A stretch of 64,000 nucleotides of DNA from contig NDWX01000007.1 of the NCBI GenBank assembly GCA_002855745.1, forward strand, positions 1 to 64,000, read 5' to 3'. Positions 40,983 to 49,329 of the stretch are shown piece after piece. The notes under the pieces are model-generated. The model was given only the letters and a program-made list of their open reading frames with translations, searched no databases and was not told where the DNA came from. The DNA comes from Thermofilum sp. NZ13. Its GTDB lineage: Archaea > Thermoproteota > Thermoprotei > Thermofilales > Thermofilaceae. The stretch's first letter is position 1, and the number at the start of each line of letters is the position of its first letter. The position numbers and the translations under genes were made by a program.

Positions 40983-42881
40983 CTACTTTCCGATGAGGCT
41001 TCTCAAGAACTTTACGACTCCTTCAATGGCCAGAGAGATCCTCACGTAGAGCTCGTTAAGCCACTCCGCTATCCGATCCCAGATGCCCTTTCCGGGCTGG
41101 GGCTGAGAGGGCTGCGGGGTAGGCTGGGGTTGCGGGGTTTCCTGAACACCTGGCGCCAGGATGGCGGTTGCGTTGAAGGTCTTCGCCAGCTCAAGAGTCA
41201 AGCTTCCGAGCTCTGAGGACAGCTTCAAGTAGGCTAGTTTGTCGGTGTCCGAGGTAGCGGTTAGGCTTTGGTTGTAGAAGTATATGCCTACAAGGAGGTT
41301 TAGGGCTGACGACGCGATCTCGCTAGCCCTCCTCGAGGACACGTCAACGTAGACCGTAGAGCCGCTAGCACTCTCCTGGAAGTCGAGCATCGCCGCCTCA
41401 GCTAGGGCAATGCTCCTAGCCGCGGCAACGGCTGATAGGAAGTACTTGCCTGAGCTGAAGAGCGACATCGCCGCTGAGTAGTACGTGCTAGCGTAGTCGA
41501 GGAGGGTGGATGGTGAACCAGTCTGTGAGAGTACCGAGTACACGTACGGCCACGTCGTCCTCGCGATGGAGAGGTACGTGCTCGCCTGCTGGAAAGCGCT
41601 AGTGGATTGATCTTGGGGGAGGCCGTCGAGCCAGAGCTTGGCCTCCTCGAGCAGCGCGGAGGCATAGGCTAGGCTCTGCAGAGCGCTCTGCGGGTCTGAG
41701 GACCACTGGGAGGCTGACGCGTTGTAGAGCCTTGAAGCCCTTATCGCGAGGTCGGCGGCTAGAACCTTGAAGTTTAGCTGCGCGAAGTCCTTTGCGCCTG
41801 CTTTCTCCGCGAGTGAGAGGTAGGTGGCTATCTCGTCGCGGATGCTGTTGACTTGAGCCTCTAGGCTCCTCCCCTCCGAGTAGTCTACGACTAGTTTAAC
41901 CCACCTCGACTCCGCTATGCTCGACGTGAGTAGGGGTATGCTACCAGCGTCGCCCCTGCGCTTCCTCGCCGCGTCGAGGTAGGAGCTGGCGTAAGCGTTC
42001 AGGTACCTGAGAAGGGCGCTCTTGGTTAACGACGTTAGGGCTGAGGCGTTCACGTATGCTCTCGCCGCGCTCAGCTCGTCGGACGCGAGCTTCTCCAGCG
42101 CTGACCAGACGCTGTTGACCTTAGCTCTCACGTCGTCCGTGACGATAGGTTTGGCTTGGCTAGCCGGCTTTAGGGGCGCGTTGAAGAAGTAGTGGAGCGC
42201 CTCCTCGATGGTTGAGACCTCGACTACCCGGAGGCCCCAGTTTCTCATAGCGTAGTCGGTGAGGTTCAAAGTCACCGGTTGAGTCGAGTACACCTGGAAC
42301 GGGCCGACCCTCCTGACCACAACCTTATAGGTAGTGACCACGCTCTGCCCCGGTGGGACGAGGAACAGCTTGACGCCGCTTGAGGCCATGGCCTGCGCTT
42401 TCTCGTAGACGCCGCCAACCGGTCCAACCGTACCGTCAGGGGAGATCATCCCCGTAACAGCCACAGACCTGTTTACGGGCTCACCTGTGAGGGCCGAGTA
42501 GACCGCCACGGCCATGGCGACGCCGGCGCTAGGCCCTCCTATTACCACGGCGTTGCTCGCGACCTTGAAGTAGAAGTTGTACTGGCTGAAGTTGAGCCCG
42601 AGAACGTTGCACACAACCCTCGCGGCCGCTGTAGCCGCGCCCTGGAAGTCCTCCTGCGTCAGCGAGTACGTTGAGACGAAGACGTCACCCCAGCCCTCGG
42701 TGACGAACACACTGATGTTCGTGGCTGAGCCGACGTAGCCGGTGTCTGTCTGCGACACAGCCGGGGCAAGCACCCACGCCGAGCCGATTACCTTCAGTTG
42801 CTGCGGGGCAGGGGAGGTGAATGCAAGTGTGCTGAGTAGAACCAACGCGAGCAAAACGCCAGAGATTGTTTCCCTCAACAT
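40983..42881 (-). CDS. Secreted Lon-like (S16) serine protease
   Basis: 632 residues. Signal peptide about 1-25 (GVLLALVLLSTLAFTSPAP). The Lon protease domain is at about 60-210: catalytic Ser118 in IGGPSAGVAMAV and Lys161 in VYEKAQAMASSG, with the 43-residue spacing seen in Lon. There is no AAA+ domain. Residues 240-590 are helical with Ala/Ser/Tyr repeats and N-glycosylation sequons, then a Pro/Gln linker and an amphipathic C-terminal helix that may touch the membrane. Extracellular archaeal members of this family are described but have no defined substrate. It precedes the membrane-anchored regulator on the same strand. Confidence 0.85.
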   Translation of the reverse strand: MLRETISGVLLALVLLSTLAFTSPAPQQLKVIGSAWVLAPAVSQTDTGYVGSATNISVFVTEGWGDVFVSTYSLTQEDFQGAATAAARVVCNVLGLNFSQYNFYFKVASNAVVIGGPSAGVAMAVAVYSALTGEPVNRSVAVTGMISPDGTVGPVGGVYEKAQAMASSGVKLFLVPPGQSVVTTYKVVVRRVGPFQVYSTQPVTLNLTDYAMRNWGLRVVEVSTIEEALHYFFNAPLKPASQAKPIVTDDVRAKVNSVWSALEKLASDELSAARAYVNASALTSLTKSALLRYLNAYASSYLDAARKRRGDAGSIPLLTSSIAESRWVKLVVDYSEGRSLEAQVNSIRDEIATYLSLAEKAGAKDFAQLNFKVLAADLAIRASRLYNASASQWSSDPQSALQSLAYASALLEEAKLWLDGLPQDQSTSAFQQASTYLSIARTTWPYVYSVLSQTGSPSTLLDYASTYYSAAMSLFSSGKYFLSAVAAARSIALAEAAMLDFQESASGSTVYVDVSSRRASEIASSALNLLVGIYFYNQSLTATSDTDKLAYLKLSSELGSLTLELAKTFNATAILAPGVQETPQPQPTPQPSQPQPGKGIWDRIAEWLNELYVRISLAIEGVVKFLRSLIGK

Positions 42882-43005
42882 ACATTAGGGAGAAGCTACC
42901 CACATAATTAAGGATTATGTACTTCTGATTCAAACACATCGTGTTGCAGTGCTGGATTAACTAGACCGAGCATTCCAAAATGAGAGCGAGGAAAACACTT
43001 ATCAG

Positions 43006-43383
43006 ATGCGAGCCGAGTTCAGAGGTAGGAGTCCCGTGATCGAAGATTACTCCTTCGGGAGGATCAAAGTGTTAGGGAAGGTTTATCATCGAGACATAAT
43101 CCTCGGCAACGATGGGGTAATAGTTGAGAACTGGTGGAGGAGGGAGGGCCACCTACTATCCCTAGAGGACATACAGGGTACTTTAGAGCAGTACAAGCCT
43201 AACGTGCTCGTCGTCGGCGCGGGGTCCGCTGGAGCCCTGAAGGTTCACCGGAGCGTTCTCGACTACTGCGCAAAAAACGGCATCAGGGTTATCGTGGAGA
43301 AGACGGGGAAAGCCGTTGAGACGTTCAACGAGCTTGTCTCCAAAGGGGAGAGAGTGGTGGGGGCTTTCCACTTGACCTGCTGA
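43006..43383 (+). CDS. Mth938/DUF498 family protein
   Basis: 125 residues. Begins EFRGRSPVIEDYSFGRIKV and contains the family core VLVVGAGSAGALKVHRSVLDY and VIVEKTGKAVETFNELVSKG. Mth938-like proteins have a small alpha/beta fold; the mitochondrial relative NDUFAF3 helps assemble complex I. In archaea the role is not established. It is monocistronic; the gap after it is short and the ATP-cone gene converges on it. Confidence 0.85.
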   Translation: MRAEFRGRSPVIEDYSFGRIKVLGKVYHRDIILGNDGVIVENWWRREGHLLSLEDIQGTLEQYKPNVLVVGAGSAGALKVHRSVLDYCAKNGIRVIVEKTGKAVETFNELVSKGERVVGAFHLTC

Positions 43384-43481
43384 GAGAAAAAGATATCTCA
43401 AACCGTGTGGACGTCTCTGAGGGGATGACGAGGGGTCAAAGCGCTGCTGAGTTGCTGACGAGACCGCTACAGGCCGACCTC

Positions 43482-43766
43482 TCACTCAACTTCCTTATCT
43501 GAGGCCCTCCTCTTGACAGCCCTGTCGAAAACTATCCAGTTCCTGTACCATTCCTCGTTCTCCTCTTTCAGCAGCGTGAGTACCTCCTTCATGAGCTCCT
43601 TCGTCGTGATCTCGCTGACCTTTCGCCTCAGAAGGTCGCCCTCAACAATTTTCCCTATCTTCCGCGCCACTTCAAGCGGCGCTCCGGCCTTAAGGCAGCT
43701 CACGACTATTTTCTCGACGGCGAACTCCTCGCGAGTCCCATCCCTCTTAATTACTACGATTCCCAC
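43482..43766 (-). CDS. Stand-alone ATP-cone domain protein
   Basis: 94 residues from GTG 43766. The whole protein is one ATP-cone: VVIKRDGTREEFAVEKIVVSC, then helices with ITTKELMKEVLTLLKEE and YRNWIVFDRAVK. ATP-cones normally regulate ribonucleotide reductase or form the N-terminus of NrdR, but here no partner domain follows. The start was chosen because the TATA box at 43788-43796 lies 26 nt upstream; the longer frame from 43799 would include it. It may sense (d)ATP and act on a separate partner. Confidence 0.78.
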   Translation of the reverse strand: MGIVVIKRDGTREEFAVEKIVVSCLKAGAPLEVARKIGKIVEGDLLRRKVSEITTKELMKEVLTLLKEENEEWYRNWIVFDRAVKRRASDKEVE

Positions 43767-43787
43767 ATGTTTTTCATCGAAAAACTC

Positions 43788-43796
43788 ATATAAAAA
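43788..43796 (-). promoter_or_regulatory. TATA box for the ATP-cone gene
   Basis: Minus-strand TTTTATATG is centred about 26 nt before GTG 43766. It decides that start over the longer frame. Confidence 0.6.
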
Positions 43797-43886
43797 CATA
43801 GCCTTGAGGGAGCTACGCTGAAAATCAGCATGGGCATTACACCTAATTACCTAAATATTTTTGGGCATCGAAACACGTTGGTGAAG

Positions 43887-43894
43887 TATTTAAA
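43887..43894 (+). promoter_or_regulatory. TATA box for the Tic20-like gene
   Basis: TATTTAAA is centred about 28 nt before ATG 43919. Confidence 0.58.
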
Positions 43895-43918
43895 GGCCTG
43901 CTCCCAGTAGAGAGGTCG

Positions 43919-44251
43919 ATGGCGAACACGACGCTTGGGCTCGACGAGAAGGTTGAAGCCGCTCTCTCCTATCTACTGTTCTTCGTCTCCGGAATCATCA
44001 TACTCATCCTCGAGCAGAAGAGCTCCTTCGTCCGCTTCCATGCCGCTCAGTCAACAGTCACATTCATAGTCCTCTACCTGCTCTACCACTTCGCGGCATT
44101 CTTTCCCGGGAGGTGGATCCTAACCCCGCTCATCTCCGCCCTCTTCGTAATCCTGTGGATCGTCGGCATGGTTAAGGCCTACAGCGGGGAGCTCTACAAG
44201 TTCCCGCTACTGGGAGACATCGCCAAGACGCTGGCCGGGAAGCTACAATAA
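43919..44251 (+). CDS. Small membrane protein, DUF4870/Tic20-like
   Basis: 110 residues with three to four hydrophobic segments. The family signature is at the N-terminus (LGLDEKVEAALSYLLFFVSG) and in SFVRFHAAQSTVTFIVLYLL, with the late VKAYSGELYKFPLLGDIA. Proteins of this family are widespread and uncharacterised in prokaryotes; the plastid relative is part of a protein import channel. Monocistronic, promoter as noted. Confidence 0.8.
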   Translation: MANTTLGLDEKVEAALSYLLFFVSGIIILILEQKSSFVRFHAAQSTVTFIVLYLLYHFAAFFPGRWILTPLISALFVILWIVGMVKAYSGELYKFPLLGDIAKTLAGKLQ

Positions 44252-44273
44252 CCGTGGCTCATTAAAGCTTAGC

Positions 44274-44283
44274 CTTTTTAAAG
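44274..44283 (+). promoter_or_regulatory. TATA box for the corrinoid protein/mttB-like operon
   Basis: CTTTTTAAAG is centred about 26 nt before ATG 44305, a leaderless arrangement. Confidence 0.6.
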
Positions 44284-44304
44284 CACGGCTTCCTGTGGCC
44301 CCGT

Positions 44305-44980
44305 ATGCCGGGAGGGAAGTCCGGAGCGGCGCAAAAGCTCTTTAAAGCCGTCGTAGATGGAGACGAGGAGCTTTCGCGCGAAGCGACGAGGGAGCTACTC
44401 GGCGAGGGCTGGGATCCCCGTAGCATCATCACGGAGGTGCTCGTGCCCGCGATGCGCAAGGTGGGCGAGCTGTACGAGCGGGGCGAGTACTTCATACCCG
44501 AGCTGGTCATGTCAGCTGAGGCTTTCAGGGCAGCGATGGATCTTCTGAGGCCCCACTTCAAGGGATCAGGCGTGCCCGTGAAAGCCGTAGCGGTCTTCGG
44601 AACCGTTAGGGGCGACATTCGGAACCGTTAGGGGCGACATCCACGAGCTGGGCAAGAACCTCGCAGTGGCGGTCTTCGAGGCCGAGGGCTTCCAGGTGGT
44701 GGACCTCGGGGTCGACGTACCCCCGGAGAGGTTCGCCGACGCCGTGGTCGAGCACAACGCCAGGATAGTGGGTATGAGCGCCCTCATGACGACCACGATG
44801 CTCGAGCAGAGGAGCGTTATCGAGGAGCTGAAGAGGAGGGGTCTGCGCGACAAGGTTATCGTGATAGCTGGGGGAGCACCGGTGACGGAGGAGTGGGTTA
44901 AGGAGATCGGCGCCGACGTCTGGGGCCGTGACGCCTTCGAAGCTGTTCGAATCGTGAAGAAAATGCTCGGGGTTGAGTAG
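44305..44980 (+). pseudogene. Corrinoid (cobalamin-binding) protein gene, frameshifted by an exact 22-bp tandem duplication
   Basis: Read without one 22-bp copy the gene encodes 217 residues, the normal size of MtaC/MtbC/MttC-type corrinoid proteins. The N-terminal helical cap (LFKAVVDGDEELSREATREL, YERGEYFIPELVMSAEAFR) is in the first frame; the cobalamin domain follows in the second, with GDIHELGKNL holding the cobalt-ligand His, then VVDLGVDVPPERFADAV, MSALMTTTML and VIVIAGGAPV. As written, the first frame stops at 44631 (108 aa) and the second has no good start before ATG 44666, which lies after the His. So the product should be inactive unless the duplication is a sequencing or assembly artefact. 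The mttB-like gene starts 1 bp after. Confidence 0.88.
44596..44640 (+). repeat. 22-bp tandem direct duplication inside the corrinoid gene
   Basis: Two exact adjacent copies, 44597-44618 and 44619-44640 (the junction can be moved by one base). The unit is not a multiple of three, so it shifts the frame. Removing one copy joins FGTVRGD to IHELGKN and restores the conserved cobalamin-binding motif. Confidence 0.97.
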
Positions 44981-44981
44981 C

Positions 44982-46409
44982 ATGCCCAGGCCAGCTCTCA
45001 CGCTCCTATCGCGGGACGAGGTAGAGGAACTGCACTCGAAGGCGCTCAGCCTGCTCGAGAGGGTCGGTGTCTTCTTCGAGGACAAGGAGGTGGAGAGGCT
45101 TCTCACGCAAAACGGCCTCGAGCTCAGAAACGGCCGCGTGCTGTTCACGGAGAGCTGCATCAGGGAGGCTCTCTCGAAGGCGCCGAAACGGATCCCCCTC
45201 TACGACAGGGAGGGGAGGCTCGTCTCGGTGCTGGGTGAGGGGAGGACCGTCTTCAACCCCGGCTCAGCGGCCATCAAGATACTGGACTTCGGCGCGAGCG
45301 AGCCCCGCAACCCCTCCCTGAAGGACCTTCGCGACCTCGTGATCCTCGTCGACGCGCTCAAGGGCTTCAAGGCCCAGAGCACGGCCCTAGTGCCCTCAGA
45401 GGTGCCGAACGAGGTGAAGGACGCTGAGAGGCTCTACGTTGTGCTGAAGTACTCCGCGAAGCCCATCGTTACCGGGGCTTTTACCGTCGAAAACCTCCCC
45501 CTGATGGTGGAGATGCTCAAAGCCGTGAGGGAGGACTACCGCGCTAGGCCATTCGCCATCTTCGACGTGTGCCCAACCCCGCCGCTGAACTGGAGCAGGG
45601 TTACCTCGAGGAACCTCGTAGACCTAGCAAGGCTCGGTGTTCCAGCCGAGATCATATCGATGCCCGGGCTTGGCGGTACATCCCCGGTCACCATCTACGG
45701 CGCGCTGGTCCAGCACCACGCCGAGGTCCTAAGCGGCATCGCGCTCAGCCAGATCGTCTCGCCCGGCGCGCCGGTCATCTACGGGGGGTCGCCGACGCTG
45801 ATCCACCCCTACTACGGCACAGCGGTGATAACCTCACCCGAGTCCGTCCTGGTCACGCTGGCGTACAGGGACCTGGCTAGGCACTTCTCGCTCCCAGTGC
45901 ACGGCTACCTCGGGCTCAGCGACTCAAAGGCTGTAGACTACCAGGCAGGGGCAGAAGCCGCCTACACGGCGGTCCTAGCGGCTGTAGCGGGGTTCGACGT
46001 CGCGTCTGGGCCGGGAATGCTCGAGTTCGAGAGCGTCCAGTCTCTCGAGAAGCTAGTACTGGACAACGAGGTTTGCATGCTGGCGGATAGGATCGCCCGG
46101 GGCTTCAGCCCCGACGCAGAGGTGGTAGAGGTTATCAGGGAGGTGGTCCTCGAGAAGAGGGGCAACTTCCTAGCCCACAAGCACACCAGGGCGAGGTACA
46201 GGGAGGAGCTACAACTGCCCAGAGTCTGGGACGTCGCTTCGAGAGGAAAGGAGGCGAAGCAGTCCCTGCTTCACTGGGCCCACGAGGAGGTGTTGCGGAC
46301 GCTCAGGGAGCACGCACCGCCCACACTCGACGGGGACAGGCTGGCTAGACTGAACAGCGTAAGGAAGGCACTATGGGAAAGAGTTGGCCAACGCCCCCCT
46401 GACGTTTAA
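44982..46409 (+). CDS. MttB-family (trimethylamine/betaine-type) corrinoid methyltransferase, non-pyrrolysine
   Basis: 475 residues from ATG 44982; a TTG at 44973 overlaps the corrinoid gene stop. Family landmarks: LSLLERVGVFFEDKEV, VFNPGSAAIKILDFG, FDVCPTPPLNWS, VTIYGALVQHHAEVLSG, VIYGGSPTLIHP and GAEAAYTAVLAAVAG. No in-frame amber codon is present, so this is a non-pyrrolysine homologue, the group that includes glycine betaine methyltransferase MtgB. It would move a methyl group from a quaternary amine or similar compound to the adjacent corrinoid protein. No methanogenesis gene is in the window. It converges on the P-type ATPase, overlapping by 4 bp. Confidence 0.88.
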   Translation: MPRPALTLLSRDEVEELHSKALSLLERVGVFFEDKEVERLLTQNGLELRNGRVLFTESCIREALSKAPKRIPLYDREGRLVSVLGEGRTVFNPGSAAIKILDFGASEPRNPSLKDLRDLVILVDALKGFKAQSTALVPSEVPNEVKDAERLYVVLKYSAKPIVTGAFTVENLPLMVEMLKAVREDYRARPFAIFDVCPTPPLNWSRVTSRNLVDLARLGVPAEIISMPGLGGTSPVTIYGALVQHHAEVLSGIALSQIVSPGAPVIYGGSPTLIHPYYGTAVITSPESVLVTLAYRDLARHFSLPVHGYLGLSDSKAVDYQAGAEAAYTAVLAAVAGFDVASGPGMLEFESVQSLEKLVLDNEVCMLADRIARGFSPDAEVVEVIREVVLEKRGNFLAHKHTRARYREELQLPRVWDVASRGKEAKQSLLHWAHEEVLRTLREHAPPTLDGDRLARLNSVRKALWERVGQRPPDV

Positions 46410-48784
46410 AAAAGCCTCTTCGCAAGCTTGACCTTCAAGGGGTCGGAAACCAGCACAGAAGCGGAGAGCGCGAACGCGTAGGCCACCTCTTCCACTGTGA
46501 GCCTCGCTACCACGAGCCCCGTTAGAGCTAGGAGGGTGAAAATCAGGCTGGTCAGTATCATCGACAAAGCCAGCTCGCGGCACGGCTTAGAGCTCCAGAA
46601 GAACCTCCTCTCTCTCACTTGGAGGATCCTGAACTGGCTCATGTAGACCAGTGCCAGGAGGAGCAGGCTACGCGAAGCGTGCCAGTCGAGGCCGAAGCGG
46701 AAGTAGGATAGCCACAACACAGCGGTTGCGGGAACCAGGTAGAATACTGCAAGGGGAAGAGATAGCACCATAACGCCCCGGAGGTTCCACCTTGCGGGCC
46801 TCTGAGACGGGTATTGGTTGTCGGTTGCTATAGACATGGTGAGGAAGTCGTTGGCCAGCAGCAGCAAAGCCATATCGAGCGGCGTGAGCGCCATCTTTCT
46901 GAGCCACACCATGGCTATGAGCACGACGCCTATAACTTGGACGGTTTTAACAACCTTGTTTACAACCCACGTTACAGCCCTCTCGTGGATAACCCTGCTG
47001 ATCTTCACAGCGTCTACGATCACCGACAACCCAGGTTTCACGAGGACTATGCTCGCGGCGCTTTTCGCCGCATCCGTGGCGTTCTCAACAGCGATCCCCA
47101 CCTCAGCCTGGCTCAGGGCGGGCGCGTCGTTGACCCCATCTCCCGTCACGGCCACCACATGGCCCCTCTCCTGGAACTTCCTGACAACGTTAAACTTGTC
47201 CTCAGGAAAGACCTCCGCAAGGCCGTCGAGCTCTTCAATATCAACTCCCCTCTCCAGCTTGCGCACAGAGACAACGTTCTCACCGAGGCCTACGCTCCTC
47301 GCTACTTCACGCGCGACAGCTTCGTTATCACCGGTCAGCATCACTGGGCGTACTCCAAGCTTTTTCAGCGCGCTTATCAGCTCCCTAGCCTCAGGCCGTG
47401 GAGGATCGATCAAGTGTATTAAGCCGACCAGTCTCAAACTTTCACCCCCTTCTTCCCCAACCGCCACAGCCAGCGTCCTGTACCCCCGTTTCGCAGCGTC
47501 GGCCAGCTTCTCCTCAAGGAACCTCTCCTCGCTCTCGGTTCTCGAGCACAGCTGAAAAACAGTCCTAGGCTCTCCTAGCGCTATCCGCAGAACCCGACCC
47601 TCCTCCTCGACGAAGGCCTCGCTCCTCTTCAGGGACGGGTCAAACGGGATGAAGCGCAGAAGCTTGAGTCTGCCCCTCTCCAAGCCGATGCCTTTAGCAT
47701 ACTCAATAACTGCAAGGTTCAAGGGGTCAAGGGACTCTTCCCGCGTTGCGTACAAAGCGTACTCGACCACCCTGCTCTCCTCAATGCCCAGTGCATCCAC
47801 ACGGACGACGCGGAGCTTGTTTAGGGTGATCGTACCCGTCTTGTCGAAGCATGCGACATCCACCGCGGCGAGATCCTCGGAGGCGCTGAGCCTCGTCACT
47901 AAGGCTCCTCGCCTTGAAAGCTCCAAGGCGCCGTACGCTTGAAGGATCGTGAGGACAGCCGGGAGAGCCACCGGAACGGAGGACATGAGGAACACCACAG
48001 CCAGCCTTGCAAGGTCTACAAACCCCCACTTCTCGAACACTCCTACCGCGCCCGCCACCGCTAGGCTAAAGAGGCCGAAAGCCACCATGTAGCGGGTGAC
48101 AGCCAGAACAGTATCCTCCTGGAGCGACCTCGACTTGGCGGACTTCACCAGCTCTACTGTTCTGCCAAAGTACGTCCTGCTTCCAGTGTTCACGACTACG
48201 CACTTCGCCTCACCCCGCTTGATGACCGAGCCCGAGAAGAGCACGTCTCCTTTCCTTTTCTCAACCGGAAGGCTTTCGCCCGTCAGGGCGGACTGATCCA
48301 CTAGAACGTTCCCCTCCATGATCTTAGCGTCCGCAGGCACAATGCTCCCGAGGCGTAGAAAGATCACGTCACCTGGGACCAGCTCCCTGGCGTCCTTCTC
48401 AACCCACCTGCCATCGCGCAGGACGCTAACCCTTATACTCAGACTCCTCTTCAGGGCCTCCACAGCCTTCCTGCTCGACCTCGCGTGGAAGTGCCCAAGC
48501 GTGGCGTTAAGCGCGAGCAACCCGGCCATTATCCAGGCCTCGAGAACCCTGCCCGTCAAGTACGAGAGAACAGCCGTCGCCTCCATGAGCCACGGGAGAG
48601 GCCCCCAGTACCTCTTCAGATACTCGAGCACAGGGTTCTCCCTCTTTTCCATGACCTCGTTGGGACCCACTTCAGCCAGCCTCCTCTCCGCCTCCTCGTT
48701 GCTGAGCCCCTCAGGGGATGTGTTGAGAATTCTCAGCGTCTCCTCAACGGTAAGGCTCTCGAAATAAAGGGTGCGGTGAGACAC
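46406..48784 (-). CDS. P-type ATPase, plasma-membrane proton pump (P3A) type
   Basis: 792 residues from GTG 48784. Phosphorylated Asp314 lies in CFDKTGTITLN; the actuator motif is DQSALTGESLPVEK; the ATP-binding and hinge motifs MLTGDNEAVARE and VTGDGVNDAPALSQAEVGIA are complete. The membrane-segment 4 motif is SVPVALPAVLT, as in fungal and plant proton pumps rather than heavy-metal (CPx) or calcium types. About ten membrane helices. It would export protons at the cost of ATP. The TATA box at 48806-48814 makes the GTG a leaderless start. Confidence 0.88.
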   Translation of the reverse strand: MSHRTLYFESLTVEETLRILNTSPEGLSNEEAERRLAEVGPNEVMEKRENPVLEYLKRYWGPLPWLMEATAVLSYLTGRVLEAWIMAGLLALNATLGHFHARSSRKAVEALKRSLSIRVSVLRDGRWVEKDARELVPGDVIFLRLGSIVPADAKIMEGNVLVDQSALTGESLPVEKRKGDVLFSGSVIKRGEAKCVVVNTGSRTYFGRTVELVKSAKSRSLQEDTVLAVTRYMVAFGLFSLAVAGAVGVFEKWGFVDLARLAVVFLMSSVPVALPAVLTILQAYGALELSRRGALVTRLSASEDLAAVDVACFDKTGTITLNKLRVVRVDALGIEESRVVEYALYATREESLDPLNLAVIEYAKGIGLERGRLKLLRFIPFDPSLKRSEAFVEEEGRVLRIALGEPRTVFQLCSRTESEERFLEEKLADAAKRGYRTLAVAVGEEGGESLRLVGLIHLIDPPRPEARELISALKKLGVRPVMLTGDNEAVAREVARSVGLGENVVSVRKLERGVDIEELDGLAEVFPEDKFNVVRKFQERGHVVAVTGDGVNDAPALSQAEVGIAVENATDAAKSAASIVLVKPGLSVIVDAVKISRVIHERAVTWVVNKVVKTVQVIGVVLIAMVWLRKMALTPLDMALLLLANDFLTMSIATDNQYPSQRPARWNLRGVMVLSLPLAVFYLVPATAVLWLSYFRFGLDWHASRSLLLLALVYMSQFRILQVRERRFFWSSKPCRELALSMILTSLIFTLLALTGLVVARLTVEEVAYAFALSASVLVSDPLKVKLAKRLF

Positions 48785-48805
48785 GGAAAAACAATAAGTC
48801 GTGCG

Positions 48806-48814
48806 GTTTAAAAC
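48806..48814 (-). promoter_or_regulatory. TATA box for the P-type ATPase gene
   Basis: Minus-strand GTTTTAAAC is centred about 26 nt before GTG 48784. Confidence 0.58.
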
Positions 48815-49023
48815 TTAAGTGACTGGTTTTCGGGCTAGAGGGGGTGGTGTATGACTGCGTGTCGCCCCCCAGGGTTTTAGTCCTGCACACGCTACCTGGT
48901 GTGGGAGAGGTAAGTATTCGAAACTAGCTTGAAAACTGTGCAATTGAATTAACGGAAGAGGTTTGTCTAAGCTCCAGATTCTCAGCGTCAACTTTAGTCC
49001 TCCGGAAGATCACGCGATTTCGT

Positions 49024-49040
49024 TTTAACCTGAGGTTAAA
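49024..49040. promoter_or_regulatory. 17-bp perfect palindrome upstream of vapBC (operator candidate)
   Basis: TTTAACCTGAGGTTAAA is a perfect inverted repeat around a central G. It abuts the TATA-like CTTTTTATG at 49041-49049, which would place transcript start near 49071 and leave a short leader with AGGTA before GTG 49084. The site matches where an autoregulating VapB dimer would bind. The remaining 48785-49023 contains no gene I can support. Confidence 0.55.
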
Positions 49041-49083
49041 CTTTTTATGTTGGCTCCTCAAAAGGTAACTGGGGTATAAAGCA

Positions 49084-49329
49084 GTGGCGGTAACTAGGGT
49101 TTACAGAAAAGGCATTATAGTTCTTCCTAAGGATATTAGGGAGAGGGCCGGGGTAGAAGAAGGCATGCTACTTGAGGTTTCCGTTGAAGAGGGGAAGATC
49201 GTCTTAAAGCCGATTGACCTTTGGGACAAAGTGTGGGGTTGTGGCAAAGGCAGGGGGTCGGCTGAGGAGGCGGAGAGGGAGCTTGACGCCGAGGAGGAAG
49301 AATATTGGCGGAGGAGGTTAGAGAGGTAA
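49084..49329 (+). CDS. vapB: VapB-type antitoxin, AbrB/SpoVT fold
   Basis: 81 residues from GTG 49084. The swapped-hairpin DNA-binding fold is TRVYRKGIIVLPKDIRERAG, VEEGMLLEVSVEEGKIVLKP. The C-terminal tail, from about residue 50, is charged (AEEAERELDAEEEEYWRRR) and would fill the toxin's active site. It overlaps vapC by 25 bp, as is usual for the pair. Autoregulation through the 17-bp palindrome upstream is likely. Confidence 0.9.
   Translation: MAVTRVYRKGIIVLPKDIRERAGVEEGMLLEVSVEEGKIVLKPIDLWDKVWGCGKGRGSAEEAERELDAEEEEYWRRRLER

Noticed and set aside
46814-47555. Two long open frames on the plus strand opposite the P-type ATPase gene (202 and 245 codons).
   Set aside because: They are the antisense of a well-conserved ATPase with complete motifs; GC-rich codon use opens opposite frames. 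Their translations are low-complexity and match no family.
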